Assembly (NCBI RefSeq): GCF_000327385.1
Contig: NW_008709379.1
Span: forward strand, 2,800,646-2,864,645
Length of the DNA stretch: 64,000 bases
Reading direction: 5' to 3'
DNA from: Lottia gigantea
Lineage: Eukaryota > Mollusca > Gastropoda > Lottiidae
The position numbers and the translations under genes were made by a program. The notes under the pieces were generated by a model. The model worked only from the letters and a program-made list of their open reading frames with translations, was not told the origin of the DNA and made no database searches. Positions 1 to 10,400 of this stretch are shown here, one piece after another. Within the stretch, counting starts at the first letter, position 1. Every line of letters begins with the position of its first letter.

Positions 1-377
1 TAAATTTGCAACTGACTTGTTTTATCCACTTGAATAAGACGTTTCAAACTCGTTAACTCTTGTTGTAGTTTGGGTTCGTCCACAAGATTTTTAATATTTC
101 GTCTGAGGTATCTTTTCACGTCATTTATTCTATTTTCAACATGGTCCTTATCTATTTGAATTGCGTTTATTTGATCCAGTAAATATTTCTTGTTCACGGC
201 ATCGTTATCGTTTCCTGGAAACTTTAAATTAGTTATTTTGAAATTGTTCATATCGATATCCCCTTGTAAGGTGTCTCCGATTTGATCCACGAAAAAAGGT
301 TTCGCTTTGTTTATAAACGTCGTCATGGGATTTTTAGATTCTAGAGGTAAAGACCCTAATCCAAACTTGTTTGCCAT
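1..377 (-). mobile_element. Polinton part: fibre-like structural protein, N-terminal portion
   Basis: An open frame starts at ATG 377 and runs off the left edge (about 125 residues). Its middle carries the pattern GDIDMNNFKITNL followed by DAVNKKY. This resembles the short motif found in many phage tail-fibre proteins, where a GD-x-DMN-x-KITNL segment precedes an AA/AV-TKKY segment. A heptad-like, charged stretch follows. Assignment as a virion-surface or fibre-like part of the Polinton is inference from this motif and from its place beside the protease. Confidence 0.5.
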
Positions 378-379
378 TT

Positions 380-796
380 TTATTGAGTTAAATTTATTAT
401 AATTTCTTCAAACTTTTCTCCCAAACTCAACCGATATAAAACCCAAAGCGACAGCTGTCCACACAGCTTTTTTCCTGGCATTTGAATTTGAAACGTAGAA
501 CATTTGATTGGCTTGCTAGTCAATTTCGTTATCTCTTCTGTCGGTTCTAGACCGAAAGAATCAAAGAAATAAAAGTTATTCGAAGAATCTTTGTGTAAAG
601 CAGAGTGATGAACTCCTTTTTGATCCGACGTATGAATGTTTGTGATGGCGTAAAATTTACCTTTCTTGTATTTCAGTTCATCAATTTCATCTCGCATGCA
701 ATAATAAAACGGCGAGACGTTCAATTCCTTGGCCCATTTCACAAGTTGAAAGTTTGTGGTCGTGTCTTTTCCGTATTTATCGAGAAATGCATTCAT
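380..796 (-). mobile_element. Polinton part: adenain-like cysteine protease
   Basis: The 138-residue frame has the layout of adenovirus-type maturation proteases (peptidase family C5 and its Ulp1-like relatives): an early segment with NVSPFYYCMRDEI, a central HHSALHKD region followed by FYFFDSFGLEP, and a late CGQLSLWVLYRL segment. The His, Asp and Cys of the family's active site are expected in these places. In Polintons this enzyme is taken to process virion proteins. It ends about three bases from the start of the fibre-like part, as in a compact viral gene cluster. Confidence 0.8.
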
Positions 797-1028
797 TTTT
801 TAAGTTGATTTTTTTAGGTGTTTTTCGAAGTATGCAGTAAGTATTGCTGAAGACCCAATTGACGAAATATATACGTAGTTTGTGTTTGAAAAAAATTGTA
901 TAACATTCTGATAAAACACATTCAATAATATTTTGAAGATAAATTTACATTTAAATTTAAAAAATCTTAATTTAAGAGAGCGTAAATGCTTGTCGACATC
1001 TAAATTTCTTAACCTTTCATCTAAATCT

Positions 1029-1760
1029 TCATTTTCGTGATTTATTTTTAAAAGTCATTTTTTTTAGTTCATTTTGATAAAACCTTCCTATGATTTGTTC
1101 TTTGTCTTGATCGATCAATTCATACGTGGGAGGTGATGTGTTGTTTACTTTATCAACGATGAATATCTCGTTAGTCCAATAGCCGACGTAACCTTTCTGA
1201 AACAATGACTTATATTTAAAAATACGAACTCGATCTCCAACTTTGAATTTGGGTTTAATATTCAAATTGCTAATCTCGTTTTCAAAGTTGTTTCGAGTGT
1301 TGACGGACTTTATGATATTCGGGTTACTAGAGGCTTGCGTTGGCGTTACACCTATAGACGAATGTATTTTGTTATTGTATTCGTCGACAACAACTGGTAA
1401 TATTTTAAGCCATTTTTGAGATTTCAATTCCGTGAATTTCTTGAATAATTTGCTTTTAAGAGTCCTGTTGAATCTTTCTATCACTACGGCTTTACCTTCG
1501 TTATGCGTGCTGTAAATTTCAAACCCCAGAGATTTCACATTTCTGTTGTAGAATTCGCTTCCTTTATCAACCCACAACTTTAGGGGTCGTCTGTTGGATT
1601 GTTTCATTATGGTTTCGAAAGACCCAAGCGTATCTCGTGTATATGTCGATCACCGTTAAACAATACTTGTACCCTCTCTCGACTGGCATGTTGATTAAAT
1701 CGGCTGACCAAATTTCATCTTTATCAAAAATTTGACTTTGAGGTAATGTTTGTTTTTTCG
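1029..1760 (-). mobile_element. Polinton part: integrase (rve core and C-terminal domain)
   Basis: The clearest frame (1029-1607) carries the second half of a retroviral-type integrase core: LWVDKGSEFYN, then STHNEGKAVVIERFNRTLK, where the D and E are family metal ligands. A C-terminal segment follows with KFKVGDRVRIFKYK and GYVGYWTNEIFIV, typical of the c-integrases of Polintons. Weaker matches to the first half of the core lie just to the right, up to about 1760. The part is broken. The family inserts its host element into chromosomal DNA. Confidence 0.85.
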
Positions 1761-2180
1761 AAATTCTTTGTGAATCTCGTCTGATATGCCCATACCCAAT
1801 TTCAATTTTGCCTTCAAGAGTTTTATGATAAGAGCCCTCTGTAATTTGTCTTTGAAAGTGGGATTGGGAATATTTTCGAGTTGGTCTATCATTTGTTTGT
1901 CTGCTTGGTGTCTGAATGTTATGTCTTTGTTTCTGTACAGTATGTCGTGTTTGAGCGCTGCTGCGTCAACTCTATTAACGGGTTCTTCCCCTGGTTTGGG
2001 ATTATCATTTTCGTCTAAACGCAGATCTAACCTAGTGCCTGGCCCTGTATAATTGTGCCCTGGGAGATGTTTTTCTCCGGGATATTTTGCCCATGGGAAT
2101 CCAGGAAGAGAACCCAATGACTTTTGAATGTCTCTCGCACCGAAATGCGTTTTAGGAGGATGGACATTTATTAAAGACAT
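1695..2180 (-). mobile_element. Polinton part: parvovirus-VP1-like phospholipase A2 domain protein
   Basis: The frame begins MSLINVHPPKTHFGARDIQK and contains the parvoviral VP1-unique-region signature: LPGHNYTGPGTRLDLRL, an acidic linker, then VDAAALKHDILY. GxNYxGPG is the calcium loop and H-D the catalytic pair in that family. Proteins of this type are found in parvoviruses, where they help the particle leave the endosome, and in several Polinton lineages. Its right-hand neighbour is a repeat-rich stretch, so this may be the outermost coding part of the element. Confidence 0.75.
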
Positions 2181-2500
2181 ATTTGTTCAATAAACACCAT
2201 ATATTTTTAATACGAAAGATTTAATACAAGGAGGAAATTTGTTGTTTGATACAAAATTGGCCACTTTGGGGATGAGAGATGTTAGCGCAGAGAAGAAACC
2301 GTCTCCTTCGAATTTTGTTTGTTTTAGTTTTAAAATTAAAGACATTTTTTTTTTTTTTAAATGCGGTTATTTTATACTGTATTATTATTAGTGATTCTTG
2401 TCTGTGGTTTGGGGTAATTTATAATACAGTTTGGAGGAATCTGTTATGATTTTTTTTTTAACAGTTTGGGGAAGTCTGTTATAATACATTTTAACAGTTG
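2181..2500. repeat. AT-rich flank with short direct repeats
   Basis: Noncoding, with homopolymer T runs. Around 2410-2500 a short unit of about 35 bases, built on acagtttgg and ctgttat, occurs two to three times in a row. Either the outer part of the Polinton or flanking DNA. Confidence 0.4.
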
Positions 2501-2573
2501 TGTCTTTTCGGATATGACGCAATGAAAAAGCCGCGCATGCACAGAAGTGAAATGCGTCATATCCGAAAAGACA
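2501..2573. repeat. perfect 21-bp inverted repeat with 31-bp loop
   Basis: Bases 2501-2521 and 2553-2573 are exact reverse complements; the arm begins tgtcttttcggatatgac. The loop is GC-richer (ccgcgcatgc). A diverged direct copy of the right arm with its flank (tgcgctatatcagaaaacac) lies near 2608-2627. Confidence 0.85.
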
Positions 2574-2637
2574 TATACCTGACATCTCAAAACCGGATCA
2601 AACTGGATGCGCTATATCAGAAAACACATATACTACT

Positions 2638-2792
2638 CACGAGAGCTACGAGCTGAGCTGAGAGGCACGAATGAAATTTTGCTCAGCTGGGAGCTCTCGG
2701 GTGCGCTAGACTCTGCGCACACGAGAGCTACGAGCTAAGCTGAGAGGCACGAATGAAATTTTGCTCAGCTGGGAGCTCCCGTGTGCGCTAGC
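2638..2792. repeat. tandem duplication of an 82-bp hairpin unit
   Basis: Two copies with an 82-bp offset (starts near 2638 and 2720) share cacgagagctacgagct, then gctgagaggcacgaatgaa, then attttgctcagctgggagct. Each unit is an imperfect palindrome: its outer gcgcacacgRgagct pairs with agctcccgtgtgcgc, and an inner gctgag pairs with ctcagc. Could be a degenerate element end or a local foldback duplication. Confidence 0.8.
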
Positions 2793-4498
2793 CTTTAGGA
2801 GATAACAAACAAATTCACTTTTGTGTCAGTTGTGTCAGAATTTGGCAAGAATTGTGCTTGATTTTGTTATAATGAGACTTTTATGTCCACTAAAATATTC
2901 TACATACAAAAGTCATACCGACATCCAGTGTGTTATCTAACAAGCCGATGTATTTCATTTTTTAACAAATTATAAGAGCAATGGGTAGAGTGAATTAACA
3001 GGATAACTGAAACAATAGCATATGAAATTAAGGTCAGGCGTTTCCTTTACAAACAGACTTTAACTTCGCGCCTTTCGACATAAAATAAAAAATTTAAATA
3101 TTCCAGTTAGTGCAAGTTTGACAAACTCCGACTTTTGTCATTCAGACCACGGAAAAGACCACTGTACCAAAAACTGTTCTTTGTAGCATTGAACAGCCAT
3201 GTTAGATTTTTTGGTTCGCGGCTGGATCATTTCATTAAAAGAAGTCAAGCGTGTCTGTGAATCTCTGTGTCTTTTCCATAGTTCTACGTCGAGATGAATG
3301 TAATTAATTTGCAAAGCCATCGCAACAATTCAGTAAGCTTTGGCTAGCCAGTTAACCGAATCAATGGTGGCTCACTGTCATTTTATCACAATCTGCTTGC
3401 TGGTTACATTCAATCGGCTCACATGTAACTTTCGGTAATAGAGTGTAGTTGTAGCTTATAATAGTCACCGGTTAACAATTTACATATTAAACATATTCCT
3501 TTAGAAATGGTTTACAGGTGGCCATGGTGGATAAACATTCCCCAAAGTAGGACATCAACGCGAGGCATACTATCGGATCAACTGTGTCAGAACGCCTTGA
3601 TTGTTGTTTGCTGATTCCCAACACCAGTCCTGAATATTTATAAAAAGTAAAAATCGATTAACATCAAAAGAGTGACAAATCTAATGTACGGTTCTCTATG
3701 AGAGCACGGTGGCAAACATAGCGATCTTAGATTCCTATAACGCGAGGCTCATGTTGTCTGGGGATTCAATGCATAAAATCAGATCCAACACAGTCAACAT
3801 CAACCAAGCTACAAAATAATGCAAAGTGGATCTATTTGTCGACCACAGTATCTACTATTCTCGATATATCCGGTCCATTGTGATGGATCCACCAAATGTT
3901 TTAACCAGTCAGATGACCCTAGTTCATCTTTAGGAAAGCCTTCCAACTGCATGTAAAAAACAATTCTGTTACCTTGCTACACATGCTAATTATTGACGCC
4001 TTTCTGAAATAGGTAAATTTCATAAATTGGGTGATTAACGAAAGCAATTTTTTGAAGGCTTTATCAACCAAAAAGAACAAGAAAAAAACACGAATACTAA
4101 AGTCTAATTTTGGATAAAAAAAAATTCAGGACATAATTCAAGTTTATGCCAAATGGTGGTTGTATGAGCGGGAAAAACGACTCAACTATTATTATGTAAG
4201 AAAGGACACATGGTAACTATTTAATACCAAATAAACTCTGAGTTAAGAAGCCAAGACGCCACTAGTCCTCTGCACCTTCTAACCGGCTGATGGCTTTCAG
4301 TAACGGCGGATAATTTCAGGACAACCAACACCAACTCTGCTCAGATAGAACTTTGGTGATTTTTAGACATTGCTTCAGAATAATTTTACGAAATGTACTT
4401 TTAAATTCTTAGACACAAGTTCGAGTTTTGCAGGCGCCAGCGTTCCTCTTCGTTCGATTGTGGTAGATAGAGTTCGGTGATTTATCTGATTTGAAACA
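2793..4498. other. intergenic; upstream region of the ITIH-like gene
   Basis: No coding region, RNA gene or clear repeat recognised. Promoter elements for the downstream plus-strand gene are expected in the right part, but none can be picked out by eye. Confidence 0.5.
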
Positions 4499-7400
4499 AT
4501 GGCTTCTATAATTGAACTACTTGTTGTAATATGTATGATGGTTGGTCTGTCGCACCAGAAGAAGGTAAGTTAGTACTTGATTCTAAAATTCAGATGGATT
4601 ACCAATATTTTATTGTAAATGTACACATGTATGTGTTTTGCAAATTGAAATATTTTGATAATATTTCAAAACAAGATAGGAGTGACTTAAACTCACTTGT
4701 TGAATTTGCGAAATATGTGTCTGAAATTGGAAAACTATCTCCTTAAATTTATAAAATGCCACATGAAATTAAAAGTAACAATCCTGTGTTAAATCAATTT
4801 AATCAAAGTTGACAAACGTCTGCTCTGATGACAAAAAAGTGTCGGAAAACCACAAAAATCTGTTCTGATACTAATCAGCGTGTCTGAAATAGGCCAAAAA
4901 CTCAATTGAAAGATCCAAGAGAATCTATAATTGGATAAAAGGGTGATCTGAAATGAATCAACTTGTAAAGTAACGTGCAAAGCTGTGCAAAACTGCTTCC
5001 GAAAGTCTACAGAAGTTTAAGTTCAAGAGACGTAAATTCGTTAAGAAAAAAATCAAAATTTTAGCCTTAATAGGAAATGAGAGTTCGATAATCATAAGTT
5101 TGATCAAATGTTGTTCATCAATGTATCAAAAAATGTTGATACAGGTTCTGTCAAAATTGTGTTTTTGCTATCTGTTTTTACAATCATACTTTTCTGACAC
5201 AATTTGGTTAGTGGCAATGTTTATTCTTATTAGGTAAAATAAGCATTGGTTTTAGTAAATACATGACTTTTATACTGACGCGTGTCTACAGTTTCTAGAC
5301 CAAACTCGCCAGAATAACAAACTTCTGTTCAGGAAACTGAATTTTAGTGTATAATAATAAAGTTTAATTTTATGGGATTATATGGGAATTTCCTTATAAC
5401 ATAGAATATCTAGTGGTCGGATTCCAGATGACACCAGATTGTTACATAAACCTTTATTTTGTTTTATACTATAACTACTAAATCTAGAAATAAAGGTATA
5501 GATAGGTATTTAGTAATGATACACTCTATTGTCTTAGAAACGTTTATCAATGTCGTCCCAAAAGGCTAAAAGTTGATCATTTTGACAAATGATGTCTAAG
5601 AGTATCTCACATAAATTTATCTTTATTGGAACAGAGGATTTGATTGGTTGAATATTAAATGATCCAAAACACGATATGGATAACAATTTCGTCAGATCAT
5701 GGATGGCAAGTGGAGTCACAAACAAAGAAACCCAATAAGAAACGAAACGAAACATCCAGATTTGCATCAGTTGCATATGTTTGCATATAAGAATAGTGGA
5801 CATAAGTTTCGAATGCAACTCCCATGCCGCTTAGTTATGAGGTGCGTCCGGCAAACTGGCAATCGTTTTGGTGTGAGGACCTCTTTACGATGGTTTGACT
5901 ACACTATGTACCTATGTAAATTGCCTTGATTAATGTTTTGCAGACAACAGTAATAGAGAACCTGTATATTAATACTGATATCAGATATAGATTTGCTACC
6001 ACCACTGTATCTAGTACCATATCAAATCCTACGTATGTCACCCGAGAAATAGACATGGATGTAATCCTGCCAGAAAATGCATTTATTTCATCTTTTGTCA
6101 TGTAAGTATGTACATAAATCAGGGTATATATTTTATTAATATATATATAATATTATATATTCATTATCGTCAATGGCGTATCTGGACGTCCAACGAAAAC
6201 TAACCTTACATGTGAAATCAACAAGTTTCTTCTGCCTTTCAATTTATTTCTTTTGCCCGAAATCAGCTTATGTGGACATACATCGTAAAGATGAGTGAGA
6301 CCTTAAAGTTTCCAGTCAATAATGAGTTTAATGTTGGGTTATTTCAGGGATATTGAAGGCAAAGAATACCAGGGTCACGTGGAAGAAAAGTCAACAGCCA
6401 AGCGAAAATATCTGAAAGCTAAGAAAGAGGGAGAAAGCGCAGGTCATTTAGCTGCCAGGTTAGTAGTTCCTTAAAATTCAGAAATTGAGTCAATTGAAGA
6501 TTTAATAAAAGTCAACTCTTGTCGTGAAGACGAATTGTCAATGGACTCGACCCTGAGAGTGACAGAATCTGTGAGAAACTGTATTTCAAAGACTGCTAGC
6601 AGCTAAGAGATCTGATCAATCGTTCAAAAACGACATCGTGTTCTTTTCTTTTCATTAGAATTCCAGCACCATAAATATTATTGTGCCCTGTTTTTTTCAG
6701 ACCTCGAGATACCAACAGATTTATTGTACAAGTTAATATCAAGGCACACAAGAAAGTGGCATTCAATTTGACCTATCAAGAAGTGTTACGACGAAAGAAG
6801 GGATATTATGACCATACAGTTTACATTAACCCTGGAGAGCCCGTCGATGATTTAAGGGTTAACGTCAACCTCGTAGAATCTCGTTATATAACGTTCCTGA
6901 GAGTTCCACCAATCAGAGATGATCTACTATCGAGCATGGATATGTCAAGTATGTATCTAAAAGAGCTGTTCGACTTTGCATTTTAAAGACAATCAATGCT
7001 AGATTGTGGTTGAAATAGTCTAGAGGAACCGGTACCAAATTCTTTGAAAAGTTTGCCCTTTCCTCCGAAAAAAATCTGTACTGAGATGCCGGTTTATCAA
7101 ATTTTTGTAACGTAAAAAACACGTCCTGTCCCAAGTTTGAACAACCCAAACAAAGGAAAGGAAATTCAGAACCTTCCGGTATAAAAGTGGCAGTGTTTTG
7201 TCAAAAGCTTGTAATTGTCACCAGATGTAAAAGAAACAAACACCATTTTTTCATCACAAAATTCAACTTTGAAATATGATGATGTATATGCACCCAGTAT
7301 AGCAGGACAAACATTTATCAGGTCCTTGGGGTGTTAAAGCCTTTTAGATGTAATAATACATCTTGAATCAGCTGAAGAACTCAAAATCTTTTTTCTGATT

Positions 7401-10400
7401 CTTTAGGAACAAGAGTACCACTTTGTTCATACTTTTCTGAATTGTTTACGTCTGCATGTTTTAGGAGGCAGTCATTGATGTGTGCTTTGCCACATCTCGA
7501 GGTTTCAATCCTGTCATCGATTGTAACTTCGGATCTTTCAACCTAGTGCATCCGGTAGGAGGGGCCGGACAAACAAACTTGTGCATGTGACAGATAGCAA
7601 TAGATGGAATAAAAAATATAATTAATGAATGTATGCCACTATCATCATGCATAGCGACATCTCTTTACAGTTCTAAATGTATAAAGTAAAACCTTTTGTT
7701 TCAGGAGATAATCCATTGGTGAATATTTACAGACCAAACAATGTGACCGCCCATATTAGTTTCCATCCTACTACTCAGGAACAGATGAACTCTAACCCGT
7801 GGGGTATATCAGGAATGTTCAGTGTTCTCTATGACATTGAACGTGATTTTGACGCTGGTGATGTTTTGGTAGGTACATTGCTCACAGAGAATTAGTCTCT
7901 TGGCCACAGTTCAGAGTAGTTTAGTCACAGATGTTGGTCAGCAGTGGCAAGTCCCCCCATCCCTCGGACGTAAACCTGGCTCAGACACTGTTGGTCAGAA
8001 GGTAAATTGGGTAAACTATGTCCAATTATTGAGACCAATGTATATTAAAATGTCCTTGTGGCTACTGTCAACCATTTTCATGTGATACTATGTGTACCGG
8101 ACACACGTTATAGTTTCTATTTGCGCTATTCAAATTTTTACTTGACTAAGAGCCTCTGTCGAAAACCATTCTGCTTGAATATAATATATTATCACACTAC
8201 CAGCCCTCAACCAACAATATACTTCCCAAAGACACAATTGTTTCCTATGGACACGACTTTTCAATGTAATTTTGCCTTGCAGATTATTGATGGATATTTT
8301 GTTCATTTTTTCGCACCCAAATTAACCTACCCATTGCCAAAAGATATTTTGTTTATATTGGATACCAGTGTTTCCATGGATTTTGGTAAACTAGATCAGC
8401 TGAAATCTGCTATGAGAGTTATTCTAAACCAACTTCGACCTGGCGATAGGTAAGCTATGGAATAACAGTCTATTTTAACCCAAACATTTTATCAAAATAA
8501 TATACCTTGTTTGGTTCATTATCTGAAAAGCACAATAATTCCTGAAAATGACCCGGTTATAAGTCGTTTACCATGTCATTATATGAAGGGCGAGAGTGTT
8601 TATTATTTAAACCATAATGTTAAGAATGTTAAGCTATTGTTCTAATGTAAACTATAATATCTAACATATTATGTTATTAACTGAAACATGTGCAGATCCA
8701 GATTTAGCATTGTAATAGGCACTCTTGTTTTAGAACAATAACATGCATATTAAAGGGACAAGTTTGCCATCCGTTTCACCAATCATACTTTAGTCTCAGA
8801 AACGATATGTTTTTTACCTAAGCTAATCACCACTAGTGTTGACAGCTCACCATCGAAATTGGGACCTTCAAATCCATGTGTGTCCAGAATTATCCGCGTT
8901 CTCTAGTCAAAATGACGACTCGTCTGTTTTGGAACTCTGCGATATTTAGACAAGACATAGAAATAGACAGTGAAATTCCCAGTTTGAGGTATTTTTGAAG
9001 GTTTTTTGCGATTTTCGTACATAGCTAGAATTTCTGAAGATTATTTGAATGTATTAAGACTAAAATCAACCCCTCAAAATTGACTAACCTGTCCCTAAAT
9101 GCAGAAGCGGAGCACAATTTACGGATAAAAATTATAAAAAATAAGTGTTCACTATACGCCGATTCCATGTCCTTGACAAATTGTTCTAGAAAGGGGAGCG
9201 ACACTGTTAATCGGGTCAACATGACATTCTATAAGGAATGTCTATTAACTGTAGACTAATGGTATTACAATTTTTGATAGTTAACAGCCCAGGTTTAGGT
9301 TAGTTACTAACGCAATATGTTAATTTGACCTAATTTATTTTCAAATTTAGTAACGGTTTCCTCTGTATAATGGTACGACTAAAACAAATTCGTAAGAGTT
9401 ATTACCATCATGGTTGAAACTTTATAATTTGCTTCGTATAAAAGCTTCTAAAATAGAACTCCTGAAACTCTATATCATTCTATTATTTTCGTTTTGATAG
9501 TATTTCTGTTAAAGGGACAGTTATGCCATGATTGGGAGTTGACTTGAGTTTTGAATATACATGTATGTAAATACACTTCCTTCAAAAATATCTCAAACTT
9601 TTCCTATTTTTATATATGTCTTTTCTATATATGGCATTGTCTCAAGAAAAGACGACTCATCTTTTTAACTTTCAAACGCAGATAATTCTGAACAGATATG
9701 GATTTGAAGACTCACATTTCGACGGTGAGAGGTGGATATTATTACTGATTGGCTAAGTTAAAAAGGCATGAGTGGTACAGCTGTCACTTTAAATGGTTCT
9801 GATCTCAAAATATCCAAGGCTTGATCTGGGGTATTGAAATTTCCAGTTTCTTTACGTATTGTTAGATTTAATATCCTGGATTTTAACACCTACTCTGACT
9901 TTTGGAACAATGAAGATATGGTTCCTGTAAATGACGTCACATTACTGAAGGCAATGGAGCAGATAGATAATTTACAGACACAAGGAGGTAAATGGCCATT
10001 TCAGGCGGAACATAATTGAACTTTGAATTTACTAAAACAAGTTGGTCAGCAGACGACAAACTATCAGCCAGTTATAATATGAAATTTAAATTGTTTTCTT
10101 CGCGACTTACAATTTGAAATATTATTCTATCTGAATGATAATCATTAAATGATTCAATCGAGCATCATATTTTTTGTCACTCTCTGTCCAATTCCAAACA
10201 GTCCCCATTAATTTTGTTAATTAAATTATACCTTTCAGCAACCGATATAAACGAGGCTATGGTAAAGGGGGTTAATTTTCTTTATGATCATGCTAGTGAA
10301 CACAACAGATCAGTCGTCATCTTTTTAACTGATGGGAGATCAACTGTTGGTGAGACTCTGGACTCCGAAATCTTGAAAAACATCCGTGACGAAAATCGTT

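Larger units (their letters stand above)
1..2180 (-). mobile_element. Polinton/Maverick fossil, partial at left edge
   Basis: Four consecutive minus-strand parts (fibre-like, adenain-like protease, retroviral-type integrase, parvoviral-type phospholipase-like protein) make a set typical of Polintons, the large self-synthesising DNA elements with capsid genes. Only one end is in the window; polymerase, packaging ATPase and capsid genes, if present, lie left of base 1. The integrase lying near the right end fits the usual Polinton order. The element is broken (at least one interruption is visible in the integrase part), yet several frames stay open for 130-190 residues, which suggests a fairly young insertion. 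No intact right terminal repeat was recognised, but the repeat-rich stretch at 2343-2792 may hold the border. Confidence 0.85.

Noticed and set aside
9847-9865. Acceptor ttccag at about 9846 for ITIH-like exon 7
   Set aside because: In the required phase it meets a stop at once; the acceptor ending at 9865 restores the conserved VWA sequence.
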